From Candidatus Binatia bacterium (GTDB taxonomy: Bacteria > Desulfobacterota > Binatia > HRBIN30): a DNA stretch of 53,073 bases. Of this stretch, positions 27,201 to 35,200 are shown piece by piece. Location: NCBI GenBank assembly GCA_023150935.1, contig JAKLJW010000034.1, positions 8,282 through 61,354 of the forward strand, written 5' to 3'. The notes under the pieces are model-generated. The model made no database searches and was not told the origin of the DNA. It was given only the letters and a program-made list of their open reading frames with translations. The position numbers and the translations under genes were made by a program. How positions within the stretch are numbered: the first letter of the stretch is position 1; every line of letters begins with the position of its first letter.

Positions 27201-27924
27201 CGACGACGAAAGACACACGCCGTACGAGGGGAATGCTCCGGCAGGGCATCGATCCAATCCCGCCCCGCTCCCGGAAATGTCGCTCCTCGAACGGACTCTG
27301 GCCGATTACCGGGGCACCGGGATAACCGTCGGGCCGCATCTCGTGAAACACCTGCGCCCCGAACTTACCGCCCGCGGTGCCGTGCGGGCGTGCGACCTGC
27401 CCCGGATTCGCGACGGTCGCTGGACAAAAATCGCCGGCCTGGTGATCGTACGGCAGCGACCGGGCAGCGCGAAGGGATTCTGCTTCCTTACCCTCGAAGA
27501 CGAAACCGGCACCTGCAACGCTGTCGTGACCCCCGACATGTTCCGCCGCCATCGCACCCTCCTGCACACCGCGACGCTGCTCCTCGTCGAAGGGCCGGTG
27601 GAAAAGGTGGTGGCATCCCGGGGCCCGGATTCGGAGGCCGAAGTCCCCGGCTCGGATTTGAAACGCCGCCGGCGTCCACAGGTCGACAAGCCGACCAGCC
27701 GGAGGTCCCCGGTCGTCAGCCAGCCGTCGTCAGCCGTCAGCGACCCATCCGGGACGCCGAGCGACGAACGACAGACGCCCGTCATCCATGTCCGTGCCCG
27801 CCGTCTGGAGGCGCTCTCCTTGCCGCAACAGCAGGTCGGCCTCACCGGCCGCGGCTACCGCATGCAGGTTAAGCCCGACGACGACGAACCACCACCGACG
27901 CCGAAGTCACACGATTTCCGGTAA
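24250..27924 (+). CDS. dnaE2: Error-prone DNA polymerase III alpha-like, DnaE2
   Basis: The 1224-aa product matches the DnaE2 (ImuC) translesion polymerase that works with ImuB. The PHP-like N-terminus has RCRSAFSFLTGAS where replicative DnaE has HxH, so the PHP metal site looks degraded. The polymerase core has PDIDIDLPSGDR (catalytic Asp449/451/453 region), GQHSGGMVIAAG and IKVDLLGLGMM. An OB-fold near the C-terminus starts WTKIAGLVIVRQRPGSAKG. At least three in-frame insertions share the motif S-G-x-Y-A-V-K (residues 193-200, 873-880, 976-983), and low-complexity inserts occur near 98-118 and 1118-1180. GGAGAGG sits 9 bases before the ATG. Its end overlaps the convergent hydrolase gene by 56 bases. 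Confidence 0.9.
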   Translation: MRMSRLARGSSTPRLPGVSTADYVELRCRSAFSFLTGASLPEDLVARAAALGYGTLALGDRDGVYGAPRLHKAAQAAGLRALVGTEVVLAENPRNRADAGDVRDRNDPPTVDNPTACPLYLLAATRAGYRNLCRLVTQMKLRAAKGQGTVVRTDLEEHAEGLICLLRPAFGIASAHGAVERLGFYREAAVRLSGRYAVKDETPTADRPAPDILLYLKSIFPGRLYIDLQRHLDADEERLNRASIALARQQRLPLVATNDVRHALPAGRALLDVLTCIRARTTLDTAGRRLLRNAERHLKAPAEMAALFRDLPEAVRNTRHIAEQCEFTLADLGYRFPDYPLPPGETPIGHLRTLTYAGARDRYGTLAPRVRRQLEHELAVIGKLDLAGYFLIVWDIVRFCREQGILAQGRGSAANSAVCYALGITAVDAVGMDLLFERFLSEERGEWPDIDIDLPSGDRRERVIQYVYRRYGERGAAMTANVITYRTRSAVREVGKALGFTLAQVDKLARLLNRFELPDSSDALAEQLQAGGVDPTAPRVGLLVDMVQRIQHLPRHLGQHSGGMVIAAGRLDTIVPLEPAAMPGRVVVQWDKDDCADLGIIKVDLLGLGMMAVLEETIPTIREHEGVGIDLAHLPPDDPKTYAMLRAADTIGVFQVESRAQMATLPRLRPGRFYDLVVEVALIRPGPIVGQMVHPYLDRRNGRAPVTYAHPDLEPILKRTLGVPLFQEQLLRMAMVLAGFTGGEAEELRRAMGFKRSVARMQAIEHKLRAGMAARGIAGDVQDAVVRSITSFALYGFPESHAASFALLAYASAYLRAHHLAAFTCAMLNNWPLGFYHPATLVKDAQRHGLRVLPVDVMRSGVRCTLERGDRTSGGYAVKESPLTATPPTDTLSLRLGLRYVAGLRAAAAERIEAERARRRFASVDDVVVRCGLRDDEARTLAHIGALAAFGLTRREALWQVAGVDREPLWQSVEASGRYAVKDHDDERHTPYEGNAPAGHRSNPAPLPEMSLLERTLADYRGTGITVGPHLVKHLRPELTARGAVRACDLPRIRDGRWTKIAGLVIVRQRPGSAKGFCFLTLEDETGTCNAVVTPDMFRRHRTLLHTATLLLVEGPVEKVVASRGPDSEAEVPGSDLKRRRRPQVDKPTSRRSPVVSQPSSAVSDPSGTPSDERQTPVIHVRARRLEALSLPQQQVGLTGRGYRMQVKPDDDEPPPTPKSHDFR
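24825..24850 (+). repeat. In-frame hairpin insertion, copy 2 (in dnaE2)
   Basis: GTCAGGCCGTTACGCCGTCA then AGGATG, encoding S193-G-R-Y-A-V-K-D200, followed by a Pro/Asp-rich stretch (ETPTADRPAPD). It interrupts the PHP region. It is nearly identical to the copies at 23862 and 26865. Confidence 0.75.
26865..26890 (+). repeat. In-frame hairpin insertion, copy 3 (in dnaE2)
   Basis: GTCAGGCGGTTACGCCGTCA then AGGAAT, encoding S873-G-G-Y-A-V-K-E880. GGCG-GTTA-CGCC forms a perfect 4-bp stem with a 4-base loop, extended by imperfect pairs. A Pro/Thr-rich stretch follows. Confidence 0.75.
27174..27199 (+). repeat. In-frame hairpin insertion, copy 4 (in dnaE2)
   Basis: GTCGGGTCGTTACGCCGTTA then AGGATC, encoding S976-G-R-Y-A-V-K-D983. 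It is the most diverged copy and is followed by about 20 charged and Pro-rich residues before the conserved MSLLERTLADYRGTG region. Confidence 0.65.
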
Positions 27925-29098
27925 CGACGGGCACCCGGGCGCGAAGGAGGAGCGCCAGCGAGAGCATCGACCGGCGCCAGGCCACGCTGCCGCGCCGCGC
28001 CGCCGCCGGGCGCAGGCGCGTTACACGGGCGCGCCGCGGCTTTGCCGGCTCCTGCGCCGGGGCCTGCCGGCAGGACTCCAGCCAGTCGAGAACGACGGGG
28101 TAGACGTCGTCGGGGGCGTGCAGACCGAGCACGAGGTCGGCGTGACTGTAGTCGTGAGCGAACCCGTACTGCTTACCGACGATGCAGAACCGTTTGTGTC
28201 GAGCGCCAACTCGCCGGTAGACCCGTTCCAGGTCGCGCGCCGGCGTCAGACCGTCCTTGCTTCCGGCGACGATCAGCAGCGGCGTCGAGATACGTTCCAG
28301 GTGATCGGTGAAGTCGAACATCGCGTAGCGGTCGCTCATGTGTTTGGTCTCGTACCATTGGGCAAACTCGCGCAGCAGGGAAGCCGGCAGGTCGTCGACG
28401 GCAGTGAGCATCAAGGTGCGGAGCAACTTCACGTCGGCGTTGCCCGGATACCAGCCGAGTTCGGCGATGCTGGCGCTCCAGAGCTCGTTGAGCATGGCGG
28501 CAAACGGCGCTCCGAAGCGGGCCAGGGTCCCGAGGGGAACCCGGTCGGGCAGCCAGCCGAGGAGCCAGCGGTAGGGCAGTCCGAAGTCGATCAGCGGATG
28601 GCCGACGTCGCTCATCGTCGGCGAGCCGAGCGTGACGGCGCTGGCGATCTTGCCCTGCGCCGGTGTCATCAGGAGTGCGTAGGCGATCATGCCGCCCATC
28701 GAGTGTCCGACCCAGTGCACCTGCCTGGCACCCGTTTCGTGCAGCACTTTCTGGAGGGCGGCGGGAGCGTCGTGCTGGACGTAGTCTTCGAAAGTCCAGT
28801 CGTAGCGTTTGCCGTTGAGCAGCGACGGGCGCGTCGACCGACCGGCGCCGCGCAATTCGATTACCCAGGCGTCGTAGCCGCGACGCGCGAGATAGCGAGC
28901 GATCGACACTCGGCCCGGGCCGTCCATGTCCCAGCGATTCGAGGACATGCCGTGGCAGAGGATGACGGGCGTGCGGTGCGCCGTGCCGCGCGGCTCGTAC
29001 CTGTAGAGGGCCAGCAACCAGCCGTCGCGCGTGCGGGCCCGATACAGGCGCGGGCGGGGACGGTCGAGATCGAACCAGGCGTCGATAAGGCGTTGCAT
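27869..29098 (-). CDS. Alpha/beta-fold hydrolase (lipase/esterase-like)
   Basis: The 409-aa product has the alpha/beta hydrolase signatures: oxyanion region LCHGMSSNRWDMD, nucleophile elbow GHSMGG (Ser133), the acid in AGSKDGLTP and the His in DYSHADLVLG. The sequence resembles lipase/depolymerase-like soluble hydrolases; the substrate cannot be read. The ATG at 29098 has AGGGGG just upstream and was preferred over a GTG at 29113. The last 60 residues are Arg/Ala-rich and atypical. They arise where the gene runs convergently into dnaE2 (56-bp overlap), which suggests loss of an earlier stop codon. Confidence 0.85.
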   Translation of the reverse strand: MQRLIDAWFDLDRPRPRLYRARTRDGWLLALYRYEPRGTAHRTPVILCHGMSSNRWDMDGPGRVSIARYLARRGYDAWVIELRGAGRSTRPSLLNGKRYDWTFEDYVQHDAPAALQKVLHETGARQVHWVGHSMGGMIAYALLMTPAQGKIASAVTLGSPTMSDVGHPLIDFGLPYRWLLGWLPDRVPLGTLARFGAPFAAMLNELWSASIAELGWYPGNADVKLLRTLMLTAVDDLPASLLREFAQWYETKHMSDRYAMFDFTDHLERISTPLLIVAGSKDGLTPARDLERVYRRVGARHKRFCIVGKQYGFAHDYSHADLVLGLHAPDDVYPVVLDWLESCRQAPAQEPAKPRRARVTRLRPAAARRGSVAWRRSMLSLALLLRARVPVVTGNRVTSASVVVRRRRA

Positions 29099-29193
29099 GG
29101 GGCCCCCTACCACAGGCCCGCGCGAGCATCCAGCGCGCGGCCTGGCCTCCCGCCCTCAGCCCTCAAGACCTCACCCCGCCGGGCGCCCGCGGA

Positions 29194-29859
29194 CTACCCG
29201 GCGTTCACGAGCAGACCGATATGTGTGTAGTAGTTCAGCGCACTGTACAGCAGAATCGCGACGCCGCTCACGACAAGACACCAACCCCCCATCCGCGCCA
29301 CCGGGCTGCCCAGATCGCGAACTGCCACCGGCGCCAGCAGGGGACCCACCGCGCTCAGCGCGTAGAGCGAGCCAACCAGCGTATTCTCCACCCACGGATA
29401 GTCGTGAAAGATGCCGCTGATCGGTTCCTGCGCCGGTGCCGCGCCAATCGCCGAGAACCGGAACACCGCCACCGTGCAGGCCAGGAGGATCAGACCGAGC
29501 GAAAAGACGAGCCACGACACCGGCCGCAGCACACCGGTCAGGCGGTCGAGAGCCACGTCGCTCCGATCCCGAAACGCCTCCGGATGGGTCCACATGAACA
29601 ACGCGGCCGCCAGCAGCAAGACACCGAGGAACAGCGTCGGCTCCCCGAAGATGATATTGACTTGAGGCTTGGCGTGGAGCGGCCACGTCACCGTCATCAT
29701 ACCACTCAGGAAGGTAAGGATTATGCCCAGCACTCCGAACGAAAGAGCCCACCCTTCCGGCTCGACACGGTGGCCTCGGCGCAACTTAGCGCCCAGAATC
29801 GGAACCAGAACCAGCGCGGCCCCGGCGGTGACACCGATCAACGTGTTGTAAAGGATCAT
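29194..29859 (-). CDS. Five-helix membrane protein, DUF981-like
   Basis: The 221-aa product has about five hydrophobic segments (TLIGVTAGAALVLVPIL; FGVLGIILTFLSGMM; TLFLGVLLLAAALFMW; WLVFSLGLILLACTV; GWCLVVSGVAILLYSAL). The GEPTLFLGVLLLAAALF stretch fits the DUF981 family as I remember it. No catalytic motif is seen. The start at 29859 was chosen because it places the first helix at the N-terminus; upstream in-frame codons look non-coding. Its function is unknown. It is 95 bases upstream of the hydrolase on the same strand and could share its transcript. Confidence 0.65.
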   Translation of the reverse strand: MILYNTLIGVTAGAALVLVPILGAKLRRGHRVEPEGWALSFGVLGIILTFLSGMMTVTWPLHAKPQVNIIFGEPTLFLGVLLLAAALFMWTHPEAFRDRSDVALDRLTGVLRPVSWLVFSLGLILLACTVAVFRFSAIGAAPAQEPISGIFHDYPWVENTLVGSLYALSAVGPLLAPVAVRDLGSPVARMGGWCLVVSGVAILLYSALNYYTHIGLLVNAG

Positions 29860-30002
29860 TCCGCTTCCATGATACCGTCTCGACGCCGTGGGCCAAAGCC
29901 CAGAGTACAACTCACGGACCCTCTCCTCGAATCCGTTCGCGGGTTCGGGGCCGCGGACGGCGGCGGTCTCTTTTGCCGTGCCGACATGGTATCCAATCGC
30001 TT

Positions 30003-30695
30003 ATGGCGGACGATGGGCGCGAAACAGCGACTCGACCGGACTTGCCGGCGCTGCGGGCGGTGCGCTCGACGGAACTCGACGCCGATACGCTGCGCCGCAT
30101 CGTCGCGCTGTTCCGAATCTCGTACCGCGCGGCCGACGAGGCGTACCTCTTGCGCTCGCTCGAGAGACTACGCTTCGTCGCCACGGCGATTGCGGCTGAG
30201 ACGCTCGCCGGGTTCGCGCTGGGCGACCTGCGGCGCATGGACCTGCCGCGGTTGCCGGCGCAAGCCGTCGCGCTCGCCGGCATTTGCTGCGTCGACCCGC
30301 GGTTCCGCCGCCTCGGCCTCTTCCGCGCTCTGGAGCAGCAAGCGTTCGCCGCCGCCGGCATCGCCGCGGAAGGACGCCTGCTCGCCTGCGGCCGCGTCGC
30401 ACACCCGGCAAGCTTCCGCACCATGACCTCCAACCCCACCCACGTCCCGCGCCGCGGCCTCACTCCGACGCCCTGGCAGCGCGAGGTCGGCGCCGCCGTG
30501 GCGGGGGCTTACGGCGTCGAGCACTTCGATCCGGCCACCTTCGTGTGCGCCGGTAGCGGCAAGGCGATCGGGTATCCGATTCTCGATATGAACGTGGAAC
30601 CCGAGGAGTGGGAGGTGTTCGCCGGCGTCGACCGCGACCGCGGCGACTCGCTGCTCGGCCTGTGTTGGGTCCCGGACGCGCCGGAGGGCTGGTAA
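30003..30695 (+). CDS. GNAT-like N-acyltransferase
   Basis: The 230-aa product has GNAT features: the beta-strand and turn AGICCVDPRFRRLGLFRALEQ, which fits the V-x-P-x-x-R/Q-x-x-G-x-G/A acetyl-CoA loop with substitutions, and a preceding strand TLAGFALGDLRRMD. The C-terminal half (after about residue 130) is specific and unassigned. The ATG at 30003 was chosen; a TTG 30 bases upstream is possible. It is divergent from the DUF981-like gene. Its stop abuts the end of the degraded nucleotidyltransferase on the other strand. The substrate is unknown. Confidence 0.6.
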   Translation: MADDGRETATRPDLPALRAVRSTELDADTLRRIVALFRISYRAADEAYLLRSLERLRFVATAIAAETLAGFALGDLRRMDLPRLPAQAVALAGICCVDPRFRRLGLFRALEQQAFAAAGIAAEGRLLACGRVAHPASFRTMTSNPTHVPRRGLTPTPWQREVGAAVAGAYGVEHFDPATFVCAGSGKAIGYPILDMNVEPEEWEVFAGVDRDRGDSLLGLCWVPDAPEGW

Positions 30696-30699
30696 TGGT

Positions 30700-31163
30700 C
30701 GCCGCGCGGTCCGCGCCTGCGTGCGCACGATTGCGCGGATGTCCTCACGGTCGCGCGGTCGATCCGCGAGCAACTTGTAGACCACCAGCGCTTCCGGGCC
30801 GGCGACCGGAAGGGTCAGGTCTGCAACGACGACGGCTTCCGCGCGCTGGACCACGTCACCCTCAAATGCCGTCTTCGCAACCAGCACGTCCACCTGGCGC
30901 AGGTCGATGTTCTCGGCTCGAAAGACGACGATGTCCGGCAGCTATTCTCCGGGCGCCACTCGCTGCTCTCGCACGCGTGCGTAGCCCAGCGACTCAAGTG
31001 CGCGGACGACGGTGTCCAACGTTGCCGCCTCCGCCAGCACCGTCACGTCAGGATCGGTTCTGGCACGTGCGGCGCCATGGCTAAGCGCGCGGCGCGCGGT
31101 GAACACGCCAGCGCCCCCTACGCTCGCGACAGGTAATTCTCGGGAACGAACACGTTGCGACAC
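30700..31163 (-). pseudogene. Nucleotidyltransferase-like gene broken by an in-frame TAG
   Basis: On the minus strand the frame reads [12 protein letters not shown]...ARARTDPDVTVL...LGYARVREQRVAPGE, then an amber codon at 30944-30942. It continues in the same frame with LPDIVVFRAENIDLRQVDVL, LPVAGPEALVVYKLLADRP and REDIRAIVRTQAR. The parts on both sides of the stop fit one AbiEii/DUF6036-like nucleotidyltransferase, with the GG and DxD nucleotide-binding motif before the stop. Similarity ends near 30700, where the GNAT gene ends on the opposite strand, so the 3' end also looks truncated. The 5' end overlaps the next gene by 46 bases. It is probably a decayed antitoxin-type gene. Confidence 0.7.
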
Positions 31164-31477
31164 CGGAACGCCGGCGGCGATTCGAGCATCAACCGCAGGC
31201 GCAAAGCGAAGCCATGTGCCGGAAATGCGAAAAACGGCTCCGGACTACCGATACTCCGTGTCCACGCCGGGGTCGCCATACCCACCTCGCGACAGAGGGC
31301 GCTCACAACCGCCGCCACGAGGCCCTCAATCTTGCCGGAGTACGCCGGGCCGACCTCCACCATCGCGCTTCGCTCCTCAGGCGTCGCCGCCCGAAAGTCG
31401 TCGACGAACCCGTTGACGTGCAATTGGAACCGCTCCCGGTCTGCGCCGCACGCATCCAGCAGCTCAGCCACGGTCAT
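31118..31477 (-). CDS. Unrecognised small protein partnered with a DUF6036-like gene
   Basis: The 119-aa product is acidic at the N-terminus ([20 protein letters not shown]) and ends with [20 protein letters not shown] do not recognise a family. The start at 31477 lies inside the last 14 bases of the upstream nucleotidyltransferase-like gene, with GAGGAG just ahead, so the two are translationally coupled. Coupled small genes next to DUF6036/AbiEii-like proteins are often toxin-antitoxin or defence pairs, but no catalytic residues support that here. Confidence 0.6.
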   Translation of the reverse strand: MTVAELLDACGADRERFQLHVNGFVDDFRAATPEERSAMVEVGPAYSGKIEGLVAAVVSALCREVGMATPAWTRSIGSPEPFFAFPAHGFALRLRLMLESPPAFRCRNVFVPENYLSRA

Positions 31478-31982
31478 CGAACATCTCCTCGAGCAGGAGG
31501 CGCACGCGGACCGGCAGGCGCTCGGCCGGAAAGTAATCCAGCACCACGGCGAGAACGGCATCGGCCGACTGCAACCCGAGTCGGTCAGCCAGGAACCGGA
31601 TGTCCGCGGCGTCCTCGGCGGTACGCGCCGCGGCACACTTCATCGCCAGCAGTGTGCGGGCGTCGACGGCGGACACCGTCAGATGCGACAACGTCTCCCA
31701 GGTCTCGTACCCGGCAGCCGCCGGCACGAATGCCTTCGCTGCATCGTTGAGCCAGTGATCGTCGAGCTGAAGCTCCTCTGCCACCTTGCGCGCGGCGCGC
31801 CGGACAACCGGCGCTTCGGTGAACCACGCATCGACATCTTTCGTGGCCGGGCGCGCACGATGCACCAGACACATCACCGCACCACCAACCAGGAAGACCT
31901 CCGCGCACTGCTCCTCTTCCGCGAGAAGCGCGTTGAGGCGGCGTAGTGCCGCGACGAGCGTCTCGCGTTGGAGAAGCGTCAT
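31464..31982 (-). CDS. DUF6036-like nucleotidyltransferase
   Basis: The 172-aa product has the nucleotidyltransferase core: [20 protein letters not shown] with DVDAWF (GG...DxD), then helices ([38 protein letters not shown]) and an [12 protein letters not shown] stretch typical of DUF6036 proteins. The ATG at 31982 gives the expected domain length; the longer open frame upstream looks non-coding. It overlaps the next gene by 14 bases. Members of this group act as antitoxins or RNA-modifying toxins in some systems; which applies here is unknown. Confidence 0.7.
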   Translation of the reverse strand: MTLLQRETLVAALRRLNALLAEEEQCAEVFLVGGAVMCLVHRARPATKDVDAWFTEAPVVRRAARKVAEELQLDDHWLNDAAKAFVPAAAGYETWETLSHLTVSAVDARTLLAMKCAAARTAEDAADIRFLADRLGLQSADAVLAVVLDYFPAERLPVRVRLLLEEMFDDRG

Positions 31983-32050
31983 GCGACCGCAGTCTATCAC
32001 CGCCGCCGCTGGCCTGGCTATCTGTGCGCACCGCGGGCAGCGTCCCGCTG

Positions 32051-32212
32051 TCAGGATGCCGGCTGCCGCGAGAACGCGAAAAGGGCTCCTTGCAGGATCG
32101 GCGCGACCGCGACGGCCTGGTCGAACGTGAGGTACATACCGTGACGCCGTTCGCCCGTCCGCCGCAGCGGGATCACGTACCGGACTACGAAAGGGAGAAT
32201 GGGGTCCACCAT
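32051..32212 (-). CDS. Possible small protein (53 aa)
   Basis: A short frame reads VDPILPFVVRYVIPLRRTGE then RRHGMYLTFDQAVAVAPILQ and ends QPAS. It begins 12 bases after the stop of the large LamG gene, with AAGGCGGGG about 5 bases before the ATG. The amino-acid makeup is protein-like, but no homologue is known to me, so this is only a candidate. The rest of 31983-32224 shows nothing else. Confidence 0.3.
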   Translation of the reverse strand: MVDPILPFVVRYVIPLRRTGERRHGMYLTFDQAVAVAPILQGALFAFSRQPAS

Positions 32213-32224
32213 CGCGTCCCCGCC

Positions 32225-35200
32225 TTACGGATTGGGCGCCGCACAGCGATCGCGGGCGGGCGCCTCTTTCCGCTTCAGCCCCGAGGTGTCGTTCCGGACG
32301 GTTGTGCCGCCGTAGGTGGTGCAGTAGCGCTTCGTATCGCTGCCCAGACTCAGTACGATCCCCGCCTCGCCAGTGAACGGCGCCGCCACGCTGACACCCA
32401 GGCCTTTGCACACCGCCTTCACGACCTTGTTCTTCACGAGCACCGTGCGGCAGGGGTCGCTCGGCGTCCCCGTTCCTTTGTAGCGATACCCCTTCGCACC
32501 CGCCGGCCGTCCGAGGCCGGTCCACCCGCTGGCCGGAAGGGCATAGATCGTGGAGCCGGTTCCGCCGGTGTCGACGATCTCGAGCGTGCCACCTTCCGTG
32601 CGCGGATCGTCACCGGCACCCGCCAGCTCGAAGGTCCGGCCGGACGGGGCTCTGGCAACAAAGGCAAGCTTTCCGGGTGCGATCGTGAGGACCCGTCCGG
32701 GCATGAGCTCGGGCCGCGGTGGTTTGGTCCGCAGTCCCGTGGACGCCACCGGTTCCGGTTCGCCGTCACCGTCGAGATCGGCGCTCAAGATCACATCGAA
32801 CGTCCTCGTGCCGTCATGAACCAGCGGGGTGATCGTTATCTCGTCGACCAGCGTCGATCCCGCCGGAACCGTGACGTTGCGCGTGAGCCTGGTTCCGGGG
32901 GGATTCGATCCCAGACTCACGACCGACATGTCCGAAGCCCCCGTGGAATCCTCGACGCTCCAGGTCAGGTCATACGACTTTGGCGAGCCCGAGGTGTTGT
33001 AGACGACGACGGGCTTGCGAATGGGTACGCCGACGCTGACGCGTCCGTGCGAGTTATCGACCGGGACGAAGCAATCGTCACGTTCGTCGACGAGAAAACC
33101 GACGCACTGCCGATCGCCGTCCGGCGCCGAGATCGTCACCCGATACGCGGCGCGTTCTCCCTGCGCGGTCAGGCCAGACGGCCTCTGCAGCGTCAGCGAA
33201 ACGGTCTTGATGCTGGCCGGATTGACAGTTTCCGGAGGAAGGCTGACCGACGAAGGTCCGAGTACCGTACTCGTCTGGCTACCCAACTGGAAGCCGACCT
33301 GCAGCCCGACCGCGGTTATAGAGTAGGTCTGTCCGACCGGACTCGGGTTGTGGATTTCGAGCGGAACCGTGGCCGAGGTATCCGATGCGCATAGTCCCCT
33401 CGTGCGCGGCACCGCACACCAACGCTGACACTTGCCGTCGGCATCCGCAAGCCAGATGCCGAGGACGCTCGTCGGGTCGAGGACGTATTGGAACACTTCC
33501 AGCTCGTCGATACCGCCGTCGAACGACTGCGAATTGAACTCGACGAAGCCGCCGCCTTCCATGTACGCGAACCCGATTCCCGCCGGCATCGTGTTGGTGA
33601 GGTTTCCTGCGAGCGGACTGAGCGATTCGGTGTGTGCCAGCGTGCCGTCGACGTAGAAGCGCACCAGTCCACCCCCGCCGGTACCGCCGTCGCGATCCAC
33701 GGTGACGGCCACGAGATGCCATTGCCCGTCGGTAAGTGACGGAATCGAGCCCGACACGGCTTCGCGCGCACCGCCGCTGCTCCGCATCAGCAGGCTCAGG
33801 CGATCGTCGCGCAGGCCGAAACCGAAGCCGTGTTTGATCCCTTTCCAGAGAATGGCGCGGTACCCGCTGTCGGGGTCCGGGCGAATCCACGCGTCGATGG
33901 AGAAGTCCAGTGAGTCGCTACCGGTCTCCGGTCCGAAGTCGAGCGCGCCGTCCGAGGGGTGGGGAACCAGTACGAACTGTCCCGCCCCATCGAGGTCGAG
34001 CGATTGCCCGACATGGCCGCTCAGGCGGGCGATCGGCAGGGTGCCCTGGTGGGTGCCGTCGTGGTCGGCGATCGTTTCGTTGGCGGTGTTGCCGGTGGGT
34101 TCGTCGAAGGGCCACCATGCGGCCATCGTCACCGGCGGCGTGACGCACGCGCCCAGGATCGGGGTGATCACGGCCGGACCGAGGGTCGGGTTAACGCCCG
34201 TCCCCTCGATCGTATAGTTCCCGTTGTGGATCGCGAAACACGCGCTCGTGTCGGTACTGGCGGTGACCGTAACCGTGAAGGTCCCGTACGCACCGGGTGC
34301 GAGGGTACCGAGGTTGCAGGTCACGACGCCCGCGGCGTACCCGCAGGTACCTCCCGTCGACGGCGCACTTTGGGAAACCCACGTAGCACAGTCCGGAATC
34401 GTCTCGTTGACGATCACGTTAGCGACCGGCTCCGTTCCGTCGTTGCGGTACGTGAAGGTATAGGTCAGGTTGGCGCCGGCCTCGACCCACTCTTCGCTCG
34501 CGGTCTTGACGACCGAGAGACCCGGGAGTTGAGCGCCGAAACCGTCCACGTAGACATAGGCCCAGTGCGGTCCCCCCCCCGCACAGTCTCCGGCGGACAC
34601 ATCCAGCTCGACGATGCTGCCAATCGCCAGCGATGGTGCCGGGACATCCACTACCGTCCAATCGGTGTAGCCCACGTCTCCGCCCGCGGCGGGGATCCAC
34701 TTCCAGGGAACGCCGGGCTCGTTGGCAAAGACGAACTTTTCGTACAGGAGAGTCCCGGAAAGGACCTCGGTGAGCCGTATGCGGAAAAACGGTTGATCGC
34801 AGGGAGGATGGCCGGGGTCGACGATAACCGGGGCGTAGACGAAGCGTATGTGTACCAGGGAGTCGACGGGGTCGATGTCCAACGCCGTTATGGTCGACTG
34901 CTGCCCGATCGAGTTCAGATTTAAGGTTAAACCCACGGCGTTCTCACCGTTCACTCGTGCGGAGTTGAGCCCGAACTTCGGGAATTTCAGGGTAGCGCCC
35001 GCGCCCAGGTTCGGGTCCACCCCGGTCTCGGGCGGACTGGCCGAGACGATCACCGTACGATCGACGCCTCCGGGCGTTGGCGGGACCGCCGAGAAGGGTC
35101 CGTTGCATGGGCCGGGCAGCGTACCGTGCTTCGAAGTCGTTTTGGTCCAGCCAGCGAAGGTGGACTCGAAGCCGCCGTTGGTGAACAGCGCTCGGGCCGG

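Noticed and set aside
30942..30944. Amber codon read as pyrrolysine or other recoding
   Set aside because: The gene family has no recoded residue at this point, and the 3' end is also truncated, so a pseudogene is simpler.
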